A stretch of 64,000 bases of DNA from Sphingorhabdus sp. EL138 (GTDB lineage: Bacteria > Pseudomonadota > Alphaproteobacteria > Sphingomonadales > Sphingomonadaceae): contig NZ_OGVD01000004.1 of the NCBI RefSeq assembly GCF_900258045.1, positions 186,001 through 250,000 of the forward strand. Direction: 5' to 3'. Shown here in pieces: positions 15,353-27,000 of the stretch. The notes beneath the pieces were generated by a model. The model saw only the letters and a program-made list of their open reading frames with translations, did not search any database and had not been told where the DNA came from. The position numbers and the translations under genes were made by a program. Each line of letters begins with the position of its first letter. The stretch's first letter is position 1.

Positions 15353-16789
15353 CTAGACTTTCCGCCGGATGACCAGATTGCGAATTTCCGTCATGTCCTC
15401 CATTGCGAACCTGATACCTTCCCGTCCAAGCCCGCTATCCTTGACACCGCCATAAGGCATATTGTCGACGCGATAGGATGATACGTCATTGATCACCACA
15501 CCACCGACATCAAGCCGGTCCCAGGCATCTAGAGTCTTGAACAGATCACGGGTAAAGATACCTGCCTGCAGCCCGAATTTGCTGTCGTTCACTTCGTCCA
15601 GTGCTGCATTGAAATCGCTGAATTTTGAGAGCAGTGCCAATGGTCCAAAAGCTTCTTCGCGATTGGCCGCAGCATTGCGATCTACATTTTCCAGCAGAGT
15701 TGCCTCTAGCATATTGCCGGTTCGGTTGCCGCCGCAAAGTAACGTAGCACCGCCAGCAATGGCTTCATCAATCCAGCCGTGCAAACGTTTGGCTTCGCCT
15801 TCGGAAATCATCGGACCGATGAAGGTGTCACGGTCTTTGGGATCACCGGCAATAAGGGTTTTGGTTCTAGCGACAAGCATGTCCTTGAAAGTGTTGTAGA
15901 CAGATTCATGGATTATGATCCGCTGCACACCGATGCAGCTTTGACCCGACTGATAGAACGCGCCGAAAATGATCCGCTCAAGGGCATCATCTAAGTCAGC
16001 ATCATGATCGACAATGACCGCAGCATTGCCGCCCAGTTCTAGGATGACGGGTTTCTTGCCCGCCTTAGCTTTGAGATCCCAGCCCACACCAGGAGAGCCG
16101 GTAAAGGACAGCAGCTTCAGGCGTTCATCCACTGTGAACAGGTCTGCGCCGTCACGGCTAGCCGGCAAGATCGAAAAAGCGCCTTTGGGTAAATCGGTCT
16201 CGGCGAGAACCTCACCCATGATGATGGCACCCAGCGGCGTTTTTGATGCCGGCTTCATGACAAAAGGGCAGCCCACAGCAATAGCTGGTGCAATTTTATG
16301 TGCCGCCAAATTCAGCGGAAAGTTAAAAGGTGAAATAAAGCTGCACGGTCCAATCGGCACGCGCTTCCACATACCTTGATAGCCTTTGGCGCGCTCGGAA
16401 ATGTCCAGCGGCTGGACTTCCCCATAGTTACGGACCGCCTCCTCGGCGGCTATCCGGAATGTATCGATCAGCCGACCGACTTCCCCTTCGGCATCCTTGA
16501 TGGGTTTGCCTGCTTCAACACAAAGCGAATAAGCAAGTTCATCAAACCGTTCCTGAAAACGGGTGACGCAGTGCTGCAGCACATTTTGCCGTTCATAGCT
16601 CGCCATGCGCGCCATGGGTTCGGCGGCTTTGACTGCTCCGGCAATGGCTTCTTCAATAACATCCGGTGTCGCCAGCGCTGTCCGGAAAGCGACCTCGTTG
16701 GTAAACTTGTCCGTGACTTCCAGATCGGTATTCGGCTGGGCGGCTACGTTATTGAGATAAAGCGGATAAACGTCTTTGAGTTTTGTCAT
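15353..16789 (-). CDS. NAD(P)-dependent aldehyde dehydrogenase
   Basis: A 478-residue member of the aldehyde dehydrogenase superfamily, cytosolic. Catalytic Cys lies in YQSGQSCIGVQR (about residue 288) and the general-base Glu in VILELGGN (about residue 254). The FTGSPGVG cofactor loop and the PFNFPLNLAAHK / MKPASKTPLG signatures are present. Oxidation of an aldehyde to an acid with NAD(P)+ is expected. The substrate is not defined by sequence. The subgroup looks like the glyceraldehyde-3-phosphate (GapN)/lactaldehyde-type branch. The upstream ThDP enzyme ends 11 bases before this start, so the two are probably co-transcribed and metabolically linked. Confidence 0.92.
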   Translation of the reverse strand: MTKLKDVYPLYLNNVAAQPNTDLEVTDKFTNEVAFRTALATPDVIEEAIAGAVKAAEPMARMASYERQNVLQHCVTRFQERFDELAYSLCVEAGKPIKDAEGEVGRLIDTFRIAAEEAVRNYGEVQPLDISERAKGYQGMWKRVPIGPCSFISPFNFPLNLAAHKIAPAIAVGCPFVMKPASKTPLGAIIMGEVLAETDLPKGAFSILPASRDGADLFTVDERLKLLSFTGSPGVGWDLKAKAGKKPVILELGGNAAVIVDHDADLDDALERIIFGAFYQSGQSCIGVQRIIIHESVYNTFKDMLVARTKTLIAGDPKDRDTFIGPMISEGEAKRLHGWIDEAIAGGATLLCGGNRTGNMLEATLLENVDRNAAANREEAFGPLALLSKFSDFNAALDEVNDSKFGLQAGIFTRDLFKTLDAWDRLDVGGVVINDVSSYRVDNMPYGGVKDSGLGREGIRFAMEDMTEIRNLVIRRKV

Positions 16790-16800
16790 GGGCTATCCTC

Positions 16801-18447
16801 TTAAATCTTCGCGCTGAGTTCCTTGATCTCATTGTTGAGGATACGGTCATTATCCGAATAGTCCACCGGACAATCGATCAGATGCACGCCTTCGCTGTTC
16901 AGGCATTTGTCGATCGTTTCCTGCAAATTTTTCGCGCTGGTGATCCGGTGACCATGGGCGCCATAGCTTTCGGCATATTTAACAAAATCCGGATTGTCAT
17001 AGGTCAGGCCCCAATCCTTGAAGCCCATATTGGCCTGCTTCCAGCGAATCATACCATAGCTGCTGTCATTCAGAATCAGCACGGTGATATTGAGCTTCAG
17101 CCGAACCGCTGTTTCCATCTCCTGACTGTTCATCATAAAGCCGCCATCGCCGCAAATTGCCATTACTTTGCGATCAGGATAGACCATCGCCGATGCCATG
17201 GCCGACGGCAGGCCGGCGCCCATGGTTGCCAGAGCGTTATCAAGCAACACGGTGTTCGCCTGACGAGCTTTGTAGTTGCGCGCAAACCAGATTTTATAAA
17301 CGCCATTGTCGAGGCAGATTATACCATCGGCAGGCATTTGTTCGCGAATGACCTTCACAAGATGCGGTGGATAAATCGGGCAACGCATGTCGTCGTCCAT
17401 CGTTGCCGTATGCTCTTCTTCAGCCGCCCGTGCTTTGTACATGTGATCAAAATTCCAAGAGCCGGAAGGAACAATATCTTCCTTCATCTGCCAAATGGCG
17501 TTGCCAATGTCGCCAATAACTTCGATTTGTGGGAAATAGACCGGGTCAACTTCCGCTGTGTTCATTGAGACGTGAATAACTTCGGTGCCGCCGTCTTTCA
17601 TGAAGAAAGGCGGTTTCTCGATTACGTCATGGCCAACATTGATGATCAGGTCGGCGGATTCAATCGCGCTATGCACGAAATCATTTGCGGACAAAGCGGC
17701 ACAGCCCATAAATTCCTTATTTGTTTCATCGACCACGCCTTTACCCAATTGCGTTGTGACAAAGGGAATGCCGGTTTTCTCGATAAACTGGGTCAGCATC
17801 CGGCCGGTGGTGGTGCGGTTGGCTCCGCCGCCAATAACGAGGATGGGAGACTTAGCGCTCTCAATCTTTTTGGTTGCTGCGCGCACCGCTTTGGCTTCGG
17901 CAATCGGACGGCGCGAGAGGCTGGGTTTGATCGGAACCGAATCGGTCTGCTCGTCCGCGACATCTTCTGGAAACTCGATATGGGACGCGCCGGGTTTTTC
18001 TTCCTCGGCCAAACGGATCGCTTCACGCACACGGCTAGGGATATTGTCGGCCGAGGCAAGTTGATGTGTGAACTTTGTAATCGGCCCCATCATGTCGACG
18101 ACATCGAGAATCTGGAAACGGCCTTGCTTGGATTTCTTGATCGGTTTCTGGCCGGTTACCATCAGGATCGGCATGCCGCCAAGCTGTGCATAGGCGGCTG
18201 CGGTAACCAGATTGGTCGCACCGGGGCCGAGAGTTGCCATGCAAACCCCGGTTTTACCTGTATGCCGAGCATAGGTAGCAGCCATGAAGCCAGCGCCTTG
18301 TTCATGCCGGGTCAGGATCAATTCAATTTTCTTGGAGCGGGACAGGCTGTCCAGCATGTCGAGATTTTCTTCGCCGGGAACGCCGAAAAGATATTCTACG
18401 CCTTCATTTTCAAGACATTGGACGAATAAATCAGATGCTTTGGTCAT
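16801..18447 (-). CDS. acetolactate-synthase-like ThDP-dependent enzyme
   Basis: A 548-residue ThDP enzyme with the full acetolactate synthase large-subunit architecture: N-terminal PYR domain with GVPGEENLDML (activating Glu near residue 51), central Rossmann-like domain (PILVIGGGANRT), and C-terminal PP domain with GDGGFMMNSQEMETA and NDSSYGMIRWKQ for Mg-ThDP. The family condenses pyruvate with a 2-oxo acid or decarboxylates oxo acids. No regulatory small subunit (IlvN) is adjacent, so a catabolic acetolactate synthase or another 2-oxo-acid carboligase/decarboxylase is possible. The partner aldehyde dehydrogenase 11 bases downstream would suit a reaction releasing an aldehyde. Confidence 0.88.
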   Translation of the reverse strand: MTKASDLFVQCLENEGVEYLFGVPGEENLDMLDSLSRSKKIELILTRHEQGAGFMAATYARHTGKTGVCMATLGPGATNLVTAAAYAQLGGMPILMVTGQKPIKKSKQGRFQILDVVDMMGPITKFTHQLASADNIPSRVREAIRLAEEEKPGASHIEFPEDVADEQTDSVPIKPSLSRRPIAEAKAVRAATKKIESAKSPILVIGGGANRTTTGRMLTQFIEKTGIPFVTTQLGKGVVDETNKEFMGCAALSANDFVHSAIESADLIINVGHDVIEKPPFFMKDGGTEVIHVSMNTAEVDPVYFPQIEVIGDIGNAIWQMKEDIVPSGSWNFDHMYKARAAEEEHTATMDDDMRCPIYPPHLVKVIREQMPADGIICLDNGVYKIWFARNYKARQANTVLLDNALATMGAGLPSAMASAMVYPDRKVMAICGDGGFMMNSQEMETAVRLKLNITVLILNDSSYGMIRWKQANMGFKDWGLTYDNPDFVKYAESYGAHGHRITSAKNLQETIDKCLNSEGVHLIDCPVDYSDNDRILNNEIKELSAKI

Positions 18448-18614
18448 GTGGGTCCTTCCCTGATCGGCATGATCAGTATTTGCTCAAGATTATGGCAACG
18501 ACCCCGGAATGATTTTCCCCCTCCAGAAAAAGACTCATTCCTACCCCTATGCTGTTGGTTGATAAGTCAAATTTTTATGTAAGTCACGTATCAATCGAAA
18601 ATTTAATAAACAGC

Positions 18615-19577
18615 TCAATAACCGCGATCAAGATCGGCCACTGCGATCATATCATCGCCCTCCCGATAGCGTACCAGATTTTCGACAAAACGGGCGGCAG
18701 CGCGTTGAAACATGCGGGTTTGGGCGACACCGGAAACGTGCATCGTGATGAAGCAGTTATCTGCTGTCCACAACGGATCACCTTTCGGCAGCGGTTCAGG
18801 ATCGGTGACATCCAGCATCGCGCCACCGATGACCTTGTCGTTCAGCGCCTCTACCAGCGCCGGTTGATCTACCAGTGACCCGCGTGCGACATTGATTAGC
18901 CAGGCTGACGGTTTCATCGCGGCAAATTCATCCGCGCCTAGCAGTTTCTGCGTTTCTGTGGTCGCAGGCGCGGAGACGATTACCCAGTCAAACTCCCCGA
19001 GCCGAGCCTGCCAGTCACCGGTGCCGATAACTTCTGTTCCCAATCCGGCGGGATCATCACTGGCGGTTCTTCGGACGGCGGTGACATCCATTTCGAAACC
19101 AGACAGTTTTTTCGCAACCTGCTGGCCGATACCGCCATAACCGATGATCAGGGCTTTGCCGTCCGTCAGTTCAGCGGTGCCCGGTGCCTGTTCGGGCCAT
19201 TCCTGCTGATCCTGAAGTTCCAGCAATTTGTCGGTCCGTTTGGCCGCGGACAACATGCCCATGACCACAAATTCGGCGATGGGGGAGCTGTTCAATCCTG
19301 CCCCGTTGGTAACAACCGTGCCCTGCTGTTTGAGTTGATCGAGCGGAAAATGCTCAACCCCGGCATAGATGCTGTTGAGCCATTTCAAGTTGGTCGCCGC
19401 ACCTAGTACCTGCGCCATCTTTTCCTTGTCATACATGTCGAACCAGCCGATTTCGGCATGCGGTGCAATCTCCATGGCTTCCTCGGTACTGGTGAACCAG
19501 GTAACATCAAGATCACCACAATGAGGTTCGACCAGGGGACGAACGAGAGACGCCATAGCAGCTATTGGTTTGCTCAT
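18615..19577 (-). CDS. D-2-hydroxyacid dehydrogenase family protein
   Basis: A 320-residue NAD-dependent dehydrogenase of the D-isomer-specific 2-hydroxyacid family. The cofactor motif GYGGIG (about residues 143-148), catalytic Arg in NVARGSLVDQ, Glu in DVTDPEPLPKGDPLW and His in MHVSGVAQ are all present. It likely interconverts a 2-oxo acid and a D-2-hydroxy acid; the GHRPR/hydroxypyruvate-reductase-like subgroup is plausible. ATG 19577 overlaps the cysS stop in an ATGA arrangement, with GGAGC upstream. An ATG at 19592 (five codons earlier) is less well placed. Co-transcription with cysS is expected. Confidence 0.88.
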   Translation of the reverse strand: MSKPIAAMASLVRPLVEPHCGDLDVTWFTSTEEAMEIAPHAEIGWFDMYDKEKMAQVLGAATNLKWLNSIYAGVEHFPLDQLKQQGTVVTNGAGLNSSPIAEFVVMGMLSAAKRTDKLLELQDQQEWPEQAPGTAELTDGKALIIGYGGIGQQVAKKLSGFEMDVTAVRRTASDDPAGLGTEVIGTGDWQARLGEFDWVIVSAPATTETQKLLGADEFAAMKPSAWLINVARGSLVDQPALVEALNDKVIGGAMLDVTDPEPLPKGDPLWTADNCFITMHVSGVAQTRMFQRAAARFVENLVRYREGDDMIAVADLDRGY

Positions 19578-21043
19578 ATCGAAATGCTCCATTCCCAGCG
19601 TAGCGGATCGCCATCCATCAGTTCCACACCCTGCGCCGTCAGTTCATCGCGGATTGCATCGGCTGCTGCAAAATCCTTTTCCGCCTTGGCCTGTTGTCGC
19701 AGGTCCAGTTGCCGTTCTATCTCTTCTTCAGAAATTGCCACCTGTTCCGGTTTAACACGCAAATTTTCTCGCGTTAGCGTTTCTAGTTGCAGACCAAATA
19801 TAGCATCCATCTCTTTCAGCAGCTCAAACCGCTGGTGGGCGTTGATTTTTTTCAATCCCAAAAGTTCCTCGAGCAACGGAATAGCTTTGGCGCTGTTCAA
19901 ATCATCTGCCATTGCAGCCCATAGTTGGTCACGCAGTTCCGTAACTTTTGGGTGCTCACGATCATTGGCGGCTGAGGCATCAGTTTTTTCAAGGCGAGTT
20001 TTTAGGTTCTCGACACCGATGATCATGCGTTTCAACCTTGTCAGTGCCGCAACCAGATTGTCCCAGGTAAATTCCAGCTCGCTACGATAATGGGCCTGCA
20101 AACACATCAAACGGTAGGCGAGGGGATGAATACCCTTGTCGATCAGGACCTGCAGTCGCAAGAAGTCGCCGCTTGATTTCGACATTTTCCCGGCACGGTC
20201 GATCAGGAAGTTGTTGTGCATCCAGATATTTGCGCCACTATGTTCGGAACAGTTGTGGGCCTGGTTCTGGGCAATTTCATTGGGATGGTGAATTTCACGG
20301 TGATCAATACCGCCGGTATGAATGTCAAAAGTCTCACCCAGATATTTCATGCTCATCTGCGAACATTCCAGATGCCATCCCGGAGCACCTTTGCCCCATG
20401 GACTATCCCATTCCATCTGACGGGTTTCTCCGGCGGGTGTCTTGCGCCAAATTGCAAAATCCTGTGGATGCCGTTTGCCTTCAACCGTTTCGATGCGACC
20501 TTCTACATCGTCGCTTTGAGTGCCCGCTAACCGACCATAGTCCGGCACAGTGCTGGTATCAAAATACAGACCGCTTTCCAGTTCGTAGCAGTGTTTGTCG
20601 GCAATGCCTTTTGCAAAGTCGATCATCTCTTCCACATGATCGGTGGCAATGGACCATTTAGCCGGCTGGCGAATGTTTAACCGTTCAATGTCCCACCAGT
20701 AAGCATCGGTGTAATATTTGGCGATATCCCATGCTGATTTTCCTGATGATGCAGCCGCCTTTTCCATCTTGTCATCACCGACATCAGCGTCGGAGGTCAA
20801 ATGACCGACATCGGTGATGTTGATGATATGCGTCAGTTTTAGGCCGGTGGCGCTTAAGGTTCGGCCCAATAGATCCGCAAAAATATAGGCACGCATATTT
20901 CCGATATGCTGATAGTTGTAGACTGTCGGCCCACAGGTATAGACGCGGGCTTCGCCTTCATGAACCGGCGTAAACGGTTCGAGCTCGCGGGTGAGGCTGT
21001 TGAACAGCTTCAAGGTATGGTTGGTAGTGTCATTCATATCCAC
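19574..21043 (-). CDS. cysS: cysteinyl-tRNA synthetase
   Basis: A 489-residue class I aminoacyl-tRNA synthetase that charges tRNA-Cys. The HIGH-box variant HIGNMRAYIFADLLGR lies near residue 41, the zinc ligand in YTCGPTVYNYQ near residue 30, and the second signature KMSKSSGDFL near residue 282. The C-terminal helical part includes QAKAEKDFAAADAIRDEL, typical of CysRS. The length is normal. It starts 39 bases after the giant exoprotein gene ends and overlaps the dehydrogenase at its 3' end. It is essential and could be read both from its own promoter and by read-through from the secretion operon. Confidence 0.97.
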   Translation of the reverse strand: MDMNDTTNHTLKLFNSLTRELEPFTPVHEGEARVYTCGPTVYNYQHIGNMRAYIFADLLGRTLSATGLKLTHIINITDVGHLTSDADVGDDKMEKAAASSGKSAWDIAKYYTDAYWWDIERLNIRQPAKWSIATDHVEEMIDFAKGIADKHCYELESGLYFDTSTVPDYGRLAGTQSDDVEGRIETVEGKRHPQDFAIWRKTPAGETRQMEWDSPWGKGAPGWHLECSQMSMKYLGETFDIHTGGIDHREIHHPNEIAQNQAHNCSEHSGANIWMHNNFLIDRAGKMSKSSGDFLRLQVLIDKGIHPLAYRLMCLQAHYRSELEFTWDNLVAALTRLKRMIIGVENLKTRLEKTDASAANDREHPKVTELRDQLWAAMADDLNSAKAIPLLEELLGLKKINAHQRFELLKEMDAIFGLQLETLTRENLRVKPEQVAISEEEIERQLDLRQQAKAEKDFAAADAIRDELTAQGVELMDGDPLRWEWSISI

Positions 21044-21082
21044 CGCCTAGTGGTTTGGGATATAAAAGGTCAACCGGTCAAT

Positions 21083-24000
21083 TCACTCGGCAGGTTCAAG
21101 CGCGTTTTCTTCCTCCGGACCGCCCTGACCACAATTTTCATCACCTTCAGCGCATTCGGTATTTTCTTCTTCCCCGGCCGCTCCGTCGGTAACCCACAGA
21201 TCGTCGTTGCCCGCTCCGGTTACCGGCTCATCAATCAACGGATCATCGATATATTCTTCATTTTCCTTGATCTCGATGAGATTGGTCTCAAACGGATCGC
21301 TGACAACCGAACCATCTTCCATTGGCGTTACCTCTTCTTCGATCACATCCCTTACAGGATCATCAATTTCTGGCTCTGGTGTTGGGGTCGGAGTAGGTGT
21401 GGGTGTCGGAGGTGGAGGGGCACCACAGCTAGCTGGATCAAGGATGACACAGCCATTTATGGTCGAAAAGTCATCAAAGGTGACGGCGACATCTGTCTCC
21501 AACAATCCGTCTATCCCGGTTCGTCCACTAACAATGCCATTGATCACGATATTGGCGTTACTCCCGGCGCTGAGGCCATTGATGGTGAGTGTATCCACCG
21601 TGAAACCACGGCGTTCATCAAAAGACACGCCAGGAACGGTATTTTGTATGAACAGGTCACCATCGACAACAAATTCTGCAATACCTCCACGGATCAGCCC
21701 GTCGTTGATGTTCAGGCCATCACTATTCTCCAGCCTCAGATCGACGGCACTAACATCCAGCCCGGCGATATCGGCAAAGGCCTGATCTGTCATGGCGTAG
21801 ATATTCTGGGCGGTCAGGGTCATCAACCCGATCCCGCCGAAGCCACCATTGGCGTCGGTAATCTGAATCAGTCCGCCATTGGCGTTGATTCTCAGATCGT
21901 CCAACGACGTCATGTTCAGGGTTGTACCAGCGGATGCGTTGGTGACGTTGAGATTGCCATCAACCCGCGTCGATTGACCGGAATCAATGGTTAGCGTTCC
22001 GGAGAAACCGATATTGGCGTTCTGCGGCCCACTCACATTGCTACCGGTTTGGACGGTCAGATCCTGAATGATGAGATCGGGCGTCGTGTTGCCGGTTGCT
22101 CCGACAAAGATCGTCAGATCCTGATTGGACTGAATACGAGAGAATTCGAAATTATCGAGTGTGTAGCCGCCAAGATCGGTTGCGCCGCCCAAAAGCACTT
22201 GATTGATACCATTGCTCTCAATGAAAATATCATTGGTCTGTTCAAACTCACCCAATTGACCGGTGGAACCGATATTAATATCCGCGGACGAGACGTCGAT
22301 TGTCGTCCCGGTGGCGAGAGCCTGAATGTCCACCAGATTGCCTGCGGTGATCGTCAGGGCGTTGGCAGCATTGACAGTATCATTAATCGCAACGTCGATG
22401 GCTGCCGTGATATCAATATTACCATTGGCACTAACAACCGCCTGACTACTGATCCCGGCAGGCGACGTTCCAGCACCGCTGGGGATGATGATTAACTCGT
22501 TCAATTCCGCACTACCCGCCAGGCTGGTGAGCAGAATGTTACCTGTTGCATTGGCATCATCGACTACGAGATTGCCTCTGGCAACAATGTCTATGTTCCC
22601 GGCATTAGCGGTAGCAATGACTCTCATCGCCCCGTCGGACCGGAGGAACACATTATTGCCGCTTGCTCTCAGAGTATTGTCAACCAGCGCGTTGTTTCGA
22701 ACAGCAACATCGCCGTCGGAAGACAGCAGCACGGCCGAACCACCGATCAGCTCTCCAATTTCAACGCCCAAATCAGCATCAAAATTGCTGTTAAAGGCTT
22801 CTGCGCGTGTGACATCGATAAGCCCATCAACAAATACCCGGAGTGAACTGGCAGCGACGGTTTCAGCCGTAAAGTTACCATCGGCCCGGACACTGATAAA
22901 GGAATCGGATGTTACATTGCCAAACATAACGGAACCGAGCGCCCGCAAGTCCAGTCCAGAAGGTATTTTGCTGGTCACATCAACATCACCGAAAATGATG
23001 TCGCCCGAGGCGAAGAAATCCCCGGTGCGCGAAATATCCAGATCGCCGCCGATATTGATGTCGCCGTCCAGAGCGCGGATACGCAAACCTTCGGTAAACC
23101 GGATGTCACCATTGTCGCCCGTATCAGCACCGCCCAATGTAACCGAATTGCCCTCCAGGAATGTTTCGTTGCCCGAAATAACATTGCCAATAGATAGACT
23201 ACCTGTGCCTACAACTCTGACGGTTGTACCGGCGGCCAGCACATCACCGGTAATATCGCTGCCGCTGAGATCGAGCATGTTACCGGCATCCACTGATCCG
23301 AAGTCAATGAAATCGCCAGAAGATAGTGTTATGTCGACACCAGCATCGATGTTTCCGACGGTTATATCGCCGCCATTGATATCAATATTCTGTGCACCAG
23401 ATGTGGATCCCAGGAAGATCGATCCCGGCGCGTCCAAAATTATGTTGCTGTCAGGAACATTGATCTGATCAAAGCTGAAATCACCACCGGCGTCATAATT
23501 CACGTCACCGGCGCCGACAGTCAATATGCCAACATTCATGCTATCAGGAACGGAGTAAAACCCTTCCAGGACATCGCCGCGGTCCTCGACCGTGGTCAGT
23601 TCACCACCCGTGTCGATGGCGGCCGCCGAGATGCTGCCGCCGACAGTAATGCCAATATCGTTGCCGCTGTTAAGTGAACCCGAACCAAGCAGGCTACCTG
23701 CCGCATCAATGCCCAGAAAATCGCTGGTCAGTTCGGCATCGCGCAGGTCCACATCACCTTCGGTGCTGTTCACAAATATTACATCACTGGCAATGAAACG
23801 TGACGGAACGCCGTTGGCACCCATCACAATATCACGGCGGGTAGATACGAGTATGCTGTTGGCGATAATATCACCATTCTCGATGATCGCCTGGATTGGA
23901 ACGCCAGCCTGACCGATTTGAACGATATTGTCAGCTGCCAGAGCGCCAAGGCATAAATTGCCCTCCACGCAGCCCGCGCTCAGCAGGCCATTATCATCAG

Positions 24001-27000
24001 ACTGGCCATTAATGGCTATCATAGCGTTGGAAGGCGCATTGTTGATGTCAGCGCTGATCGAGCCTGCGGAAATCGTGCCGCCCAAGCCATCTATGGCATT
24101 TGCCGTCATCACAACTGCAAAATCATTGGCATTGATGTTACCGGCGGCAATGATCGAAGCAATCGGGGTTTGCGGTGTACTCAGCAGAGGAATTCCCATG
24201 CCAATATCACCAGCCAGCAATAGCAGGTTATTTTCGCTCAAAAACGGGATAGAGGGGTCCACCGTTTCCACAGGATCGTTGGCTGCGGCGATACTTGCAC
24301 CGGATTGAACGATTATGTCGTCCCCGGTACGCACCAAAAGAAGATTGTCGGAAACAAGATTTGTGCCGGTCTGGAAGACTGCATTGCCCCCCGATTCAAT
24401 CCGAACGGCACCGGATGACGAAATGTCTCCTGCGAATGTTGCGTTAAAGAGCGGATCAAATTGCGGGAAGCTTGGATCTTCGTTGCTTCCGGCCCGGACA
24501 TAAATGCCATTCGAGACCAATATACCGGTACTGAAAACAGAAGTCTCTGCCGGCCCGGTTACAGAGGCATTGTTAAGCATAACATTTTGCCCGGCGGAAA
24601 GATCAATATTGTCGAAAGCCCTTAGGTCGGCGGCCGACGCATTGGCCTCTGCGCGAATGGTGATCGCTGCATCCGAATTAATAATGGACCCCGTCATGGC
24701 ATCAAAGTCGCTTTGCGCCCGCGCGTCAAAGCTGTCGGCAACGTCAATAGATGTTGTTGCGGGCACTGTGTTATTTGTGTGGGAAACGAGAATGGACGCG
24801 CCGCTCAGAACATCCATCAAGCCGCCAACCACCAGTTGGCCGCTCCCATCATAAGCAAATTCAGCATTTCCGGCCACGTCGACAAAGACGTCACCTGTGA
24901 CTGTGATTGGCCCGCTATTTCCAGACATGAAGAACCCACTGGCTGGGGCTGCTCCCGCCAGCGCTTCAGCGGTCAGGGACGCAAGGGTGATCAAACCGGC
25001 TGGATCGGTTGACGTGTCTATGATTTCAATACGGCCGCCAATACCACTTGGGAAGCCACTGTCACCGGAGTTAAACCCGTTTGCGACCATGTTGACATTG
25101 CCCAGAGTTATAATGCCCGGGCTGCCTTCTTGTACTTCTATTGCTGATGTACCGCCTGCACCCATACCGCCAATACCGGCTGCACCACCTGTACCGTTGA
25201 AAGTACCGCCGGCTGCACCGGCGTCGCCGCCAAAGCCAGCTGCGGTAATAGTAACGTCATTACCGGTCAGTGAGCCGCCTTGAGCGAGCAAGCGCGCAGT
25301 CCCGCCGGTTCCCTGGCCAGCATCACCACCATCTCCTGAAGCAGCGCTATAGGAGTAGCCACCAGTCCCGCCCTGTCCACCGGTCCCGGTGCTGGATAGC
25401 GTGAAGGGCGCACCGCCGTTGACCTCATAGTTGGCGCCGGTACGAACGGCAATTTCGACCGTGCCACCTGTGGCCGAGCCGCCGTTCCCACCATCGCCGC
25501 CATCGGCGAGAAATTCGTCAAAGCCGCCGCCTCCGGTGCCGCCGAAAGCATCGCTATTGGTGACTGGTGATCCGCCGATAGTGGTCAACATTCCGCCAGC
25601 GCCAACGATTTCCAACCGAGCGACGCCGCCTTGGGCATCGCCGCCATTTCCGCCATTTCCGCCAATACCGTCGCTTCTGCCGCCGGTTCCACCGGTTCCG
25701 TTGGACAAGATTGTCGGTTGGTTGAGCTGCACCGCCACATTATTGATATTCAGCGTGGAAACACCGCCGATACCATCGCCCGCGTTACCGCCGGTCAGAC
25801 CTTCACCGCCATCACCACCTGTTCCGCTGCTGTCGATTATATAAACCGGATTGGTGGCGTCATCCTGATTCAGGTTTATGGTTGCAAGGCCACCGGTACC
25901 TGTACCGCCATCGCCGCCGCTTGCGGCTGCCTCTCCAACGGTAACTCCTCTGCTATCGCCGCCATCGCTGCCGATACCCAGCGACTGAACGGTCAACTGG
26001 TTGAAGCTGATGGTGCCGGTCGTGTTGTTGAATGTTGCGCTACCGCCTGTCCCGCTGCCGCCATTTCCGCCAGCACCGCCAGGGATATCCATTCCGTTAA
26101 TGTTATCTGAGTCAGCCGAGCCGCCTTCGCCGCCATAGCCGTCGGTGCTGACAAGCACTTCCTGGGCATTGACGACTGAAGTGCCGTCCAGGTTGAAAGT
26201 TGCTGTCCCGCCGATGCCGGCACCGCCGTCGCCGCCGCCTGTGCCACGACCCCTGCCGCCATCGCCCCTGATCGACGTGAAGGAGGTGAAGCGAACCGCA
26301 TTACCTAATGCATCCACCCTGATCTGGTTGACGTTCAGTGTTCCTGATGTGGCATTGAAGGTAGCATTGCCACCGATACCCATTCCGCCATTGCCGCCAT
26401 TATTGCCATTGTCGCTATCGCCAAAGCCGCCGTCTCCGCCGAGCCCGCTTGCGGTAATCGTCAAGCTATTAACGGTGGCATTGCTGCCATCGAGGTTGAC
26501 GATGACATCGCCACCCGTTCCGGTGCCACCTGATCCGGCAGTACTGCCGACATTGTCGCCACCCGGTCCGCCAGAGCCGTCGCTGCTGACTGAAATGTCA
26601 TCGGCGACAAATGTACCGTTTAAAAGATCGATCGTTGTTGTTCCGCCTATACCGGAGCCACCATCGCCTTTGGGAAATCCTCCAAATCCCGCCTCCTCAT
26701 CAAAAAAAACCCTGCCGTCAGTGCTGAATGAAAGATCAGTCAGTGTCATGGAGGCCGCATCACCGTCCACCAACAGTCTGATCGTTCCGCCAATTCCGTT
26801 TCCAAGATCTGCGTCGCCCAGACCATTTGCCGATGCGCTAAGGCGTCCAGTGAAGTTGATCGACGAATTATCTGCAGAGATCAGTATGTTGCCGCCGCGT
26901 CCGTTTACAGCAGTTGGCGAGGCGGGGCCAGAAAAGTCAAATATTTGGGCATTTGCAAAAAGGTCTCCATTTCGACCGGTCAGAACGCCGCTATTGCGAG

